DNA of 5,125 nucleotides from Gammaproteobacteria bacterium (GTDB taxonomy: Bacteria; Pseudomonadota; Gammaproteobacteria; SZUA-229): NCBI GenBank assembly GCA_024278435.1, contig JAJRTD010000121.1, positions 1 to 5,125 of the forward strand, in the 5' to 3' direction. The position numbers were made by a program, and so were the translations under genes. The notes under the pieces are model-generated. The model saw only the letters and a program-made list of their open reading frames with translations, ran no database searches and was not told the DNA's origin. The stretch's first letter is position 1, and every line of letters begins with the position of its first letter. Below are positions 1 to 4,677 of the stretch, piece by piece.

Positions 1-255
1 CCGATGCGAACCTATAGTCTGGGCATACAGCTGCTGGACCTGGATGACCCAACCCGTGTTATCAGCCGGATCAAAGATCCGATCCTGGTACCCAATGAGC
101 ATGACCGTGAAGGTTATGTACCGAACGTGGTATACAGCTGCGGCGGGATGATTTTTCAGGATGAGCTGATTATTCCCTATGCCTCTGCCGACGAGCGTTG
201 CAGCGTGGCAACGCTGAAAGTTTCGGAAATTATGGCACGGCTTAAAGCCGGCTGA
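1..255 (+). CDS. GH130-family glycoside phosphorylase, C-terminal fragment (5' end outside window)
   Basis: This is the 3' end of a gene whose reading frame is open to base 1 and stops at TGA 253-255. The Met codon at 4 is internal. The residues seen are typical of the C-terminal part of GH130 beta-mannoside phosphorylases: a YSLGIQLLDLDDPTRV segment, then DPILVPNEHDREGYVPNVVY, then SCGG and a final beta-strand pattern (ELIIPYASADERCSVATLKV). GH130 enzymes are usually cytoplasmic. They cleave beta-1,4- or beta-1,2-linked mannosides with phosphate to release mannose 1-phosphate, and some members are hydrolases. The catalytic Asp and phosphate-binding residues lie upstream of the window, so activity and linkage cannot be judged. 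The gene ends 16 bp from the stop of a convergent GT4 glycosyltransferase, a likely functional partner. Family assignment is fairly secure; the exact substrate is unknown. Confidence 0.82.
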   Translation, partial: PMRTYSLGIQLLDLDDPTRVISRIKDPILVPNEHDREGYVPNVVYSCGGMIFQDELIIPYASADERCSVATLKVSEIMARLKAG

Positions 256-260
256 CTTTT

Positions 261-296
261 GCCGTTGACGGCTATGCCTGCCGGGCTTCCGCCCGG
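261..296. terminator. Two short hairpins between and within convergent 3' ends (possible bidirectional terminator)
   Basis: The 16-bp gap between the convergent stop codons contains the self-complementary GCCGTTGACGGC (261-272), preceded on the plus strand by TTTT (257-260). Just inside the 3' end of the GT4 gene, CCGGGC (281-286) and GCCCGG (291-296) form a 6-bp GC stem with a TTCC loop. Neither hairpin is followed by a good U-tract on either strand, so intrinsic termination is possible but weak. The second hairpin also encodes the last residues of the GT4 protein. Confidence 0.25.
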
Positions 297-2605
297 GTGT
301 GTTCTTCCGGCCGTACTGTTCGGCCAAGGCTGCGCTGGTTGTAGATGGCGAGTAATGCCATCAGCCAGGAAAGCGATGATTCCGCCCCCTGGTTTTCATT
401 CACGCCGTCAACCTGCAGACCGTCCCGGCAACCACCGGTGGCGTGATCGTATAACGGGATATGCAGGTCGTTCTCACCCTGGTACCAGTTAAAGCAGCGA
501 TAGGCCCGGCTGATCCATGTCTCATCGCCGCTGGCGTTAAAGGCCTCCAGGCAGGCATCGACCATGGCCGCGGCTTCCACCGGTTGCTGGTCGAAGCGGG
601 CTTTTTTGCCGCCTCTTTTATACCAGCCATGGTTGCCGATGGCGACGAAATGGCTGCCGGCCTTATCGGTCTGAATTTTTTCCAGCCAGGACAGGGTATC
701 AATGCCGATGGCCAGCATTTCTTTATTGTTAAACCGTTGTCCGGATAACAGTAAAGCCTGTGGCAGGCGGGCATTGTCATAACTTAATATATCTTCAAAC
801 CATGGCCAGTCTTCGCCGGCCGTTGCATTGAACCAGTCTACGAGCCGGTCGGAAAGCCGGGCGCACAGTTTTTCGATCCGGGAGTCGGCCGGATGATGGT
901 TCAGGTAGTGGTGGATGCCTATAATGGTAAAGGCGACGGCCCTGGGTGAGGTGAAGTTCTCGACGGTATCCAGCGCCCGTTTGAGCAGATCAGTCGCCAG
1001 GTCAACATGGCCCTTGTTCCGGCTCAGTGCGACTGCCGTTCCCAGGCCCCAGATGGCCCGGCCATGAGAATCTTCCGAGCCGGTCTGTTCCAGCCAGGCA
1101 CGTTCGTAGGACATGAAGTTACGAAAACGCAGGGTCTCGTTATTGAAGGCGTGATCGAGAAAACTGAGGTAGTTCGATGCCAGTTCATTCAGTGACTTGT
1201 CCTGTGGCTGCAGGTTCTGTGCTTTTACTGCAACGATCAGGGCGCGGGCATTATCATCGACGCAATAACCGTGTGATCGGTCAGGAACGGTGTAGCGTGA
1301 ATGCTGAAGAATGCCGGCACCATCCGTCAGGCGCCGCAGGTGATCCAGTTTTATATCCGGTAATACCTGTTGGCGCAAGTCCAGCGTTTCCGGCAGCTGT
1401 TGCTGCACATCGCTGCGTAAGCGATGAGCGATGACATCGGCAAAGGTTTCAACATAGCGCCGGCCGACTTCACTCCATATCATTTTGCGGCCATAGTTAT
1501 AGGCCTTTAGCTGCATACTGCGAAGCTCGTCCGGGTGGCTGAGCAGATCGTTGATTTCAAGGCCAAGCTGTTCGTGGTTGCGAAACGGAAACAGCCGGCC
1601 ACGGCCATTGGCCAGCAGTTCCTGTGCATGCCAGTAAGGCGTGGAAACCACGGCTTTGCCCATGCCCAGTGCATAAGCCAGTGTGCCGGAAATAATCTGG
1701 GCTTCGTTCAGATAGGGAGTTATATAAATATCAGCGGCACCGATAAATGCCGGCAGGTCTTCGTCTGACACGAACTGGTCATAAAAGATAACGTGATCAG
1801 CCACCCCCAGCTGTTTGGCGCGCATGTGCAGGCCGAGTCGGTATTCCTCTCCGTGCTCAGCCTTGAGGTGCGGGTGAGTGGCGCCCACCACCATGTAAAT
1901 TACATCAGGATGCTGCTTTACTATTTCAGGCAGCGCTTCAATGACTGTCTCGACGCCCTTGCCCGGTGACAGCAGGCCGAAGGTCAGTAACACCTGTTTG
2001 CCGGCCATGTTGAACCTGTCTTTATAGTCTGCAGAGGGCAGCAGGGGAACGTCCGGAATACCGTGATGGATCAGTACAATTTTTTCTGCCGGTATATGGT
2101 AAATATTGCGCAAAAAATCGATTGAGCGTTCACTCATCACCACCAGGCGGTCGGAAAGTTCCGCCAGCTGCATGATGATGTAGCGCTCCTCGTCGCTGGG
2201 ATGTTCCAGTATGGTATGCAGGGTGGTAACAACCGGTTTTTTGAGTTCACCCAGCAGCTCGAGAATAAAACTGCCGCGCTGCCCGCCGTATATGCCGTAC
2301 TCGTGTTGAAGGCAGACTACTTCTACATTGCTGTGGTTGAGCCGTTCGGCGACCACACAGTACTCGTTGAGATTTTTCTGGTTGATTTCAAGCCGTACCT
2401 GCGGCGGGTAGGCATATCCCTGCTTGCGGTCATTCATTGCCACCGCCCAGCAGTCCGTGTCCGCTGCGTTCATGGCGATGGCTTCAAGCAGGTGAGTGGT
2501 AAACGTGGCAAGGCCGCACTGCCTGGGCAGGTAGTTTCCGATGAGGGCAATTGAACTGCCTTCAGCGGGTGTCTGAGATGACTTTGTAGCGCTAACAATT
2601 TCCAT
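272..2605 (-). CDS. GT4 glycosyltransferase fused to a C-terminal alpha/alpha-toroid-like domain
   Basis: This is a 777-residue, probably cytoplasmic protein with no signal peptide or membrane segment. The N-terminal part (about 18-395) is a GT-B fold GT4 transferase. It has the loop GNYLPRQCGLATF (23-35), HEYGIYGG (101-108), TLHT (128-131), HHGIPDV (180-186), LTFGLLSPGKG (207-217, with the conserved Lys216) and EAQIISGTLAYALGMG (301-316). The E-x7-E nucleotide-sugar motif keeps Glu301, but the second position is Leu309. The C-terminal part (about 415-760) carries conserved acidic and aromatic motifs: HGYCVDDNARA (445-455), SEDSHGRA (510-517), DWPWFEDILSYDNARLPQA (599-617), GWYKRGG (660-666), FDQQPVEAAA (671-680) and GGCRDG..DGVNENQGAES (724-743). 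They look like an (alpha/alpha)6 glycosidase or epimerase-type barrel. ATG 2605 is the start, supported by AGGA (2613-2616) 7 nt upstream. The gene faces GH130, suggesting shared glycan metabolism. Donor and acceptor are unknown. Confidence 0.88.
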   Translation of the reverse strand: MEIVSATKSSQTPAEGSSIALIGNYLPRQCGLATFTTHLLEAIAMNAADTDCWAVAMNDRKQGYAYPPQVRLEINQKNLNEYCVVAERLNHSNVEVVCLQHEYGIYGGQRGSFILELLGELKKPVVTTLHTILEHPSDEERYIIMQLAELSDRLVVMSERSIDFLRNIYHIPAEKIVLIHHGIPDVPLLPSADYKDRFNMAGKQVLLTFGLLSPGKGVETVIEALPEIVKQHPDVIYMVVGATHPHLKAEHGEEYRLGLHMRAKQLGVADHVIFYDQFVSDEDLPAFIGAADIYITPYLNEAQIISGTLAYALGMGKAVVSTPYWHAQELLANGRGRLFPFRNHEQLGLEINDLLSHPDELRSMQLKAYNYGRKMIWSEVGRRYVETFADVIAHRLRSDVQQQLPETLDLRQQVLPDIKLDHLRRLTDGAGILQHSRYTVPDRSHGYCVDDNARALIVAVKAQNLQPQDKSLNELASNYLSFLDHAFNNETLRFRNFMSYERAWLEQTGSEDSHGRAIWGLGTAVALSRNKGHVDLATDLLKRALDTVENFTSPRAVAFTIIGIHHYLNHHPADSRIEKLCARLSDRLVDWFNATAGEDWPWFEDILSYDNARLPQALLLSGQRFNNKEMLAIGIDTLSWLEKIQTDKAGSHFVAIGNHGWYKRGGKKARFDQQPVEAAAMVDACLEAFNASGDETWISRAYRCFNWYQGENDLHIPLYDHATGGCRDGLQVDGVNENQGAESSLSWLMALLAIYNQRSLGRTVRPEEHTRAEARQA

Positions 2606-2612
2606 TTTTCGT

Positions 2613-2616
2613 TCCT
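2613..2616 (-). promoter_or_regulatory. Ribosome binding site of the GT4 gene
   Basis: On the minus strand, AGGA lies 7 nt before the ATG at 2605. It supports this start over any internal Met, because the N-terminal GT-B loop motif begins only about 22 residues further on. Confidence 0.6.
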
Positions 2617-2662
2617 GATAGTCTGGATAGTAGTTATGGCTGATACAAGTTGTTTCCTTTGA

Positions 2663-2687
2663 CCTGAACCCCGGTCATTGGTTCAGG
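2663..2687. repeat. Perfect 8-bp inverted repeat upstream of the GT4 gene (possible operator or leader hairpin)
   Basis: CCTGAACC (2663-2670) and GGTTCAGG (2680-2687) are perfectly complementary around a 9-nt spacer, 58 bp upstream of the GT4 start codon. No T-tract follows on either strand, so it is not a typical intrinsic terminator. An operator for a dimeric regulator or a hairpin in the 5' leader of the GT4 mRNA are both possible. No convincing -35/-10 pair was found next to it. Confidence 0.4.
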
Positions 2688-2702
2688 ATGATATGGCTGC
2701 AG

Positions 2703-2723
2703 ATTAAAAAAACAGGGGCTGTT
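2703..2723 (-). terminator. Probable intrinsic terminator of the Host_attach/baeRF gene
   Basis: Read on the minus strand, AACAG and CTGTT form a 5-bp stem (arms at 2719-2723 and 2711-2715) with a CCC loop, followed at once by TTTTTAAT (2710 down to 2703). It lies 44 bp after the stop codon of the minus-strand gene ending at 2767 and before the GT4 gene. The stem is short, so termination may be partial. If it works, the GT4 gene needs its own promoter in 2606-2702. Confidence 0.45.
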
Positions 2724-2766
2724 CCATGCAGCACCCAGAATGCTTTAGCGGATGTTTGCTGTCCTG

Positions 2767-3216
2767 TCAGGAACCGGGCAGACGTTCCGGTAAATGTTGT
2801 CGAATATCGTCAGCATTGAGATGGGCAAGGTTTTTTGCCAGCTCGAAACTGACCATGTTCTGTATTTGCGGGTTGAGCTTGCTGCGCAGATTACCCAGAA
2901 ATCCCGGGGCTGCGACCAGTATTAACTGTTTGAATTTGTTTGCTTTACGTGCGGCGTCCAGCTTATTGGCCAGGTCACGTGCGAAGTTGATTTCTTCCTG
3001 TTCCCTGGGGCTGGTTTCGTCCTCATAGGCATGCCGGCCAGCACCGCCTTTGCCATTGCCGCGTCCGGGCAGGTCAGTTGTCAGCTCCTGTTCGTGCAAG
3101 CGTGCTTCTGTGTGCACAATGCTTTCAATTTCGTCGATGGGTCCTTTGTGCATATTGGTAGAAAATATACGGGCTCTACTATTATCAGCAACAACTAACC
3201 AGGTTAATTTCATCAT
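2767..3216 (-). CDS. Host attachment protein family (Host_attach / baeRF-type), 149 aa
   Basis: This is a small soluble protein with no signal peptide. It matches the Host_attach family (annotated 'required for attachment to host cells'), which belongs to the bacterial/archaeal eRF1-like (baeRF) group. Visible hallmarks are the N-terminal strand WLVVADNSRARIF (6-18), the Gly-rich basic segment LPGRGNGKGGAGRHAYE (49-65), the central strand-turn LILVAAPGFLGNLRSKL (98-114) and the C-terminal KNLAHLNADDIRQHLPE (128-144). Its length of about 150 residues is normal for the family. The 'attachment' name is historical; relation to release-factor-like folds suggests RNA or ribosome contact, but the true role is unknown. 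Two adjacent ATG codons (3216 and 3213) can start it. AAGGA at 3220-3224 is 6 nt from the second, and GAGG at 3226-3229 is 9 nt from the first. Relatives usually begin MKLTW, which favours 3213. It appears monocistronic, with a terminator-like hairpin downstream. Confidence 0.85.
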   Translation of the reverse strand: MMKLTWLVVADNSRARIFSTNMHKGPIDEIESIVHTEARLHEQELTTDLPGRGNGKGGAGRHAYEDETSPREQEEINFARDLANKLDAARKANKFKQLILVAAPGFLGNLRSKLNPQIQNMVSFELAKNLAHLNADDIRQHLPERLPGS

Positions 3217-3219
3217 TTT

Positions 3220-3229
3220 TCCTTACCTC
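3220..3229 (-). promoter_or_regulatory. Overlapping Shine-Dalgarno sequences for two adjacent ATG starts
   Basis: The minus strand reads GAGGTAAGGA just before ATGATG. GAGG (3229-3226) is spaced for the first ATG (3216), while AAGGA (3224-3220) is only 3 nt from the first ATG but 6 nt from the second (3213). The second ATG therefore has the better-spaced AAGGA. Confidence 0.5.
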
Positions 3230-3250
3230 GCTTAATAATCATCATTTAAG

Positions 3251-3283
3251 GATACTCTGACGCAACGCAATACTCAGGGTATC
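3251..3283. repeat. Imperfect inverted repeat upstream of the Host_attach gene
   Basis: GATACTCTGA (3251-3260) pairs with TCAGGGTATC (3274-3283) at 9 of 10 positions, around a 13-nt spacer that holds the short tandem CGCAACGCAA. It lies 35 bp upstream of the minus-strand start at 3216, where an operator or promoter element would be expected. On the minus strand a TTGCGT sequence lies within it, but no strong -10 follows at the usual spacing. Confidence 0.35.
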
Positions 3284-3413
3284 ACATTTATTAAACATCA
3301 GGAGCCAGGGCCGGATGTTGATTCTAATCAAGAAGTAGTACTGCTGTTTATGTGGGCTTTATCCAGTATTTCAACAGTAACATAGATCACTGCTGTCCTG
3401 TTAACTCTACATT

Positions 3414-3451
3414 GTCATCTTGACCGGAGCGTAGCGGAGTGGAAAGGTCTG
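3414..3451 (+). repeat. Dispersed GTCATYCTGAGCG-type repeat, copy A (degenerate)
   Basis: Begins TGTCATCTTGACCGGAGCG and ends AGTGGAAAGGTCT. It resembles the widespread intergenic repeat with the pattern TGTCATCCTGAGCGNAGCGAAGGATCT, with an insertion in the middle. It has the same orientation as copy B. Confidence 0.5.
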
Positions 3452-3479
3452 TAACCCGTATTGCCTGGTACCTAAGTAA

Positions 3480-3601
3480 CCTCTGAACAAGTGTCATTCA
3501 GAGCGCAGAGAAGAATCTAATACTCCGTAAGTAATTGATTGCACAGAGGCATAAGATCCTTCTCTGCGCTCAGGATGACAATTAAGTACTTGTTCAGGGA
3601 G
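3480..3601. repeat. Outer inverted arms around the B/C hairpin (MITE-like unit, about 120 bp)
   Basis: CTCTGAACAAG (3481-3491) on the left and CTTGTTCAGGGAG (3589-3601) on the right are inverted relatives, with the last 8 bases of the arm identical. They enclose the B/C hairpin. The right arm continues as GTTCCCT, as in the unit at 3835-3896, so both are members of one repeat family. No transposase is present. A small non-autonomous element is the most likely explanation. Confidence 0.45.
3492..3580. repeat. Inverted pair of GTCATYCTGAGCG-type repeats (copies B and C)
   Basis: Copy B (3492-3518, plus orientation, starting TGTCATTCAGAGCGCAGAG) and copy C (3554-3580, minus orientation, ending GCGCTCAGGATGACA) are complementary at 24 of 27 positions across a 35-nt spacer. 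Together they can form a long hairpin. Arms that keep so much complementarity suggest a palindromic mobile repeat or pressure to keep the structure. Confidence 0.6.
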
Positions 3602-3660
3602 TTCCCTAAGATCCTTCGACAATTGATCCATGCATTGCCCTGCTTACCGTACATCATGTA

Positions 3661-3695
3661 CATATCGATTTCACTACGCTACGCTCAGGGTGACA
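3661..3695 (-). repeat. Dispersed GTCATYCTGAGCG-type repeat, copy D (degenerate, minus orientation)
   Basis: The minus strand reads TGTCACCCTGAGCGTAGCG, then TAGTGAAATCGATATG. It is a further degenerate copy of the same repeat. A partial tail (AAGATCCTTCGAC, 3608-3620) of another minus-orientation copy lies between C and D. Confidence 0.5.
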
Positions 3696-3818
3696 AAATA
3701 GTTAAACAGCGTATTTCATGTCATATACAGGAATATACAGCAGGAAGTCGTACAGAGTGCAGTTTCAAGCCAAAACAATAATAGTTAACGGGACAGTACT
3801 GAACATAGATATTAAAAA

Positions 3819-3824
3819 TATAAT
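3819..3824 (+). promoter_or_regulatory. Candidate -10 box for the methyltransferase gene
   Basis: A consensus TATAAT lies in a very AT-rich stretch 40 bp upstream of the ATG at 3865. No good -35 hexamer sits 16-18 bp upstream (TACTGA at 3797-3802 is the nearest), so the promoter is uncertain. Transcription starting near 3831 would place nearly the whole palindrome 3835-3896 at the 5' end of the mRNA. Confidence 0.3.
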
Positions 3825-3834
3825 TCAATAAACT

Positions 3835-3896
3835 AGGCAATCTCTGAATAAGTCTGGGCTCAAGATGCGTATTCACGACTTATTCAGAGGTTCCCT
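3835..3896. repeat. 62-bp palindromic element overlapping the methyltransferase start
   Basis: The 20-nt arms at 3835-3854 and 3877-3896 are complementary at 18 of 20 positions. The inner 13 (CTCTGAATAAGTC / GACTTATTCAGAG) are perfect, around a 22-nt centre. Reading inwards from each end the consensus is AGGGAACCTCTGAAYAAGT, shared with the unit at 3480-3609. From memory this resembles terminal inverted repeats of some IS5-like elements; that is an inference. The apparent ATG of the methyltransferase (3865) lies in the centre, and the first 10 codons are encoded by the element. Confidence 0.6.
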
Positions 3897-4536
3897 GGCT
3901 GACATTCGCCAAACCCTGTTTGGTTACGGTTTAATGCATACATATCAATCACTTGAAAAATTTCTGGGTCTTGAGAAAGAGCTTCCCGTGGCAGAAAACT
4001 GGTCGGCGGCGGCGGACTTCCTTGAGCTGATCAGCAACTATTGCCTGCAGCACAAACCACAGACAATCGTCGAATGCAGTAGTGGCACCAGCAGCCTGGT
4101 CCTGTCACGCTGTTGCCAGTTGAACGGACAGGGCCAGGTCTACAGCCTGGAAAATGGCCATGATTTCGCCAGTCAGACCCGAAGGCAGCTGGATGATTTT
4201 GAGCTGGCCGACTACTGTCATGTATTGCATACGCCGCTGCAGGAATATTTGCTGGATGGCCGGAAGTTTCAGTGGTATGACCTGACCAACCTTTATGCTT
4301 CCGGCATTGACCTGCTGGTTATCGACGGGCCTCCCGGCTTCCTGCAGAAGTATTCACGATTCCCCGCGTTACCGCTGCTAAGCAGTTTTATGGCGGAGCA
4401 ATGCATGGTTTTTCTGGATGATGCGGCGAGAGAGGATGAGCAGGAGATTGTGCGTTGCTGGTTGCAGCAGCATCCGGAGTTTGAGGCGGAATATATTGAG
4501 AATGAACGTGGCTGCAGTGTGTTAATGCGGCGTTAG
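3865..4536 (+). CDS. Class I SAM-dependent methyltransferase (Methyltransf_24 type), start uncertain
   Basis: This is a soluble protein of up to 223 residues with a Rossmann-like methyltransferase core. Motif I is TIVECSSGTSSLVLSR (67-82), where the usual Gly-rich turn is SSGTSS. Next come the ribose-binding acidic strand VYSLENG (92-98), the catalytic-region strand DLLVIDGPPG (149-158) and VFLDDAARED (182-191), followed by EIVRCWL. This DGPPG plus (F)DDA pattern is typical of Methyltransf_24 proteins, often found with glycosyltransferase or surface-polysaccharide genes. The substrate is unknown. The segment 11-50, with YGLMHTYQSLEKFLGLEKELP, resembles the natural N-terminal helix region, whereas residues 1-10 are encoded by a palindromic repeat. 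ATG 3865 has no good Shine-Dalgarno. The next Met (3934, residue 24) has none either, and AGAGG at 3886-3890 lies before codon 11, which is CTG. The native 5' end may have been replaced by the repeat. The gene is convergent with the downstream sulfotransferase-like gene. Confidence 0.8.
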   Translation: MRIHDLFRGSLADIRQTLFGYGLMHTYQSLEKFLGLEKELPVAENWSAAADFLELISNYCLQHKPQTIVECSSGTSSLVLSRCCQLNGQGQVYSLENGHDFASQTRRQLDDFELADYCHVLHTPLQEYLLDGRKFQWYDLTNLYASGIDLLVIDGPPGFLQKYSRFPALPLLSSFMAEQCMVFLDDAAREDEQEIVRCWLQQHPEFEAEYIENERGCSVLMRR

Positions 4537-4563
4537 GTTTTGTGGGTTATGGCGGGAAAAATT

Positions 4564-4664
4564 TTTCACCACAGAGACACAGAGGGCACAGAGTTTTAAT
4601 TTGTTAACTGCGCCTACGGCGCAGTTAACAATAAAAAGCTTTTCTCTGTGTCTCTGTGGTGAAA
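4564..4664. repeat. 101-bp nested palindrome with CACAGAGACACAGAG outer arms
   Basis: The outer arms 4564-4584 and 4644-4664 are perfectly complementary over 21 bp and begin TTTCACCACAGAGACACAG. The left side carries a third CACAGAG (4587-4593). This sequence resembles a dispersed intergenic repeat seen in many proteobacterial genomes. The centre holds a separate 14-bp hairpin. The element fills most of the gap between two convergent genes and has no coding potential. Confidence 0.7.
4601..4631. terminator. 14-bp hairpin in the centre of the palindrome (possible bidirectional terminator)
   Basis: TTGTTAACTGCGCC (4601-4614) and GGCGCAGTTAACAA (4618-4631) pair perfectly around a TAC loop. The flanks are AT-rich, but no continuous U-tract directly follows the stem on either strand. 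Its place between the ends of two convergent genes (4536 and 4678) suits a shared terminator. Confidence 0.45.
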
Positions 4665-4677
4665 TCGCTTTTACTTC

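Larger units (their letters stand above)
3217..3864. other. Gene-free intergenic region made of dispersed repeats
   Basis: This stretch of about 650 bp holds no convincing gene. Next to the Host_attach gene is an imperfect inverted repeat (3251-3283). Positions 3284-3410 show nothing I can name. Positions 3414-3695 contain degenerate copies of a GTCATYCTGAGCG-type dispersed repeat in both orientations, and 3480-3601 and 3835-3896 contain inverted units ending in CTCTGAAYAAGT. Positions 3700-3834 are AT-rich with a TATAAT box. A 243-bp open frame (3539-3781) only translates the repeats. It looks like a landing zone for small non-autonomous elements. Confidence 0.7.

Noticed and set aside
4..6. 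ATG at 4 as start of the left-hand gene
   Set aside because: The frame is open to base 1 and the sequence matches only the C-terminal part of GH130 proteins.
2201..2554. 117-codon plus-strand open frame opposite the GT4 gene
   Set aside because: It lies entirely antisense to the conserved GT4 domain and shows no family features. The same applies to the shorter open frames at 259-492, 461-748, 1007-1195, 1177-1434, 1535-1768 and, in another minus-strand frame, 400-780.
2726..3028. 100-codon plus-strand open frame opposite the Host_attach gene
   Set aside because: It is antisense to a well-recognised family protein and its own translation is Ser/Arg/Leu-rich with no domain.
3414..3695. Possible CRISPR array
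   Set aside because: The repeat copies are degenerate, in mixed orientation and unevenly spaced, with no uniform spacers and no cas gene in the window.
3539..3781. 80-codon open frame in the intergenic region
   Set aside because: It reads through repeat copies C and D (the SFSALRMT and SLRYAQGD pieces are translated repeat) and has no ribosome binding site or recognisable domain.
4564..4664. attC-like integron site
   Set aside because: There is no R'/R'' GTTRRRY core organisation or integrase nearby. GTTAAC occurs only as a palindromic part of the hairpin stem.
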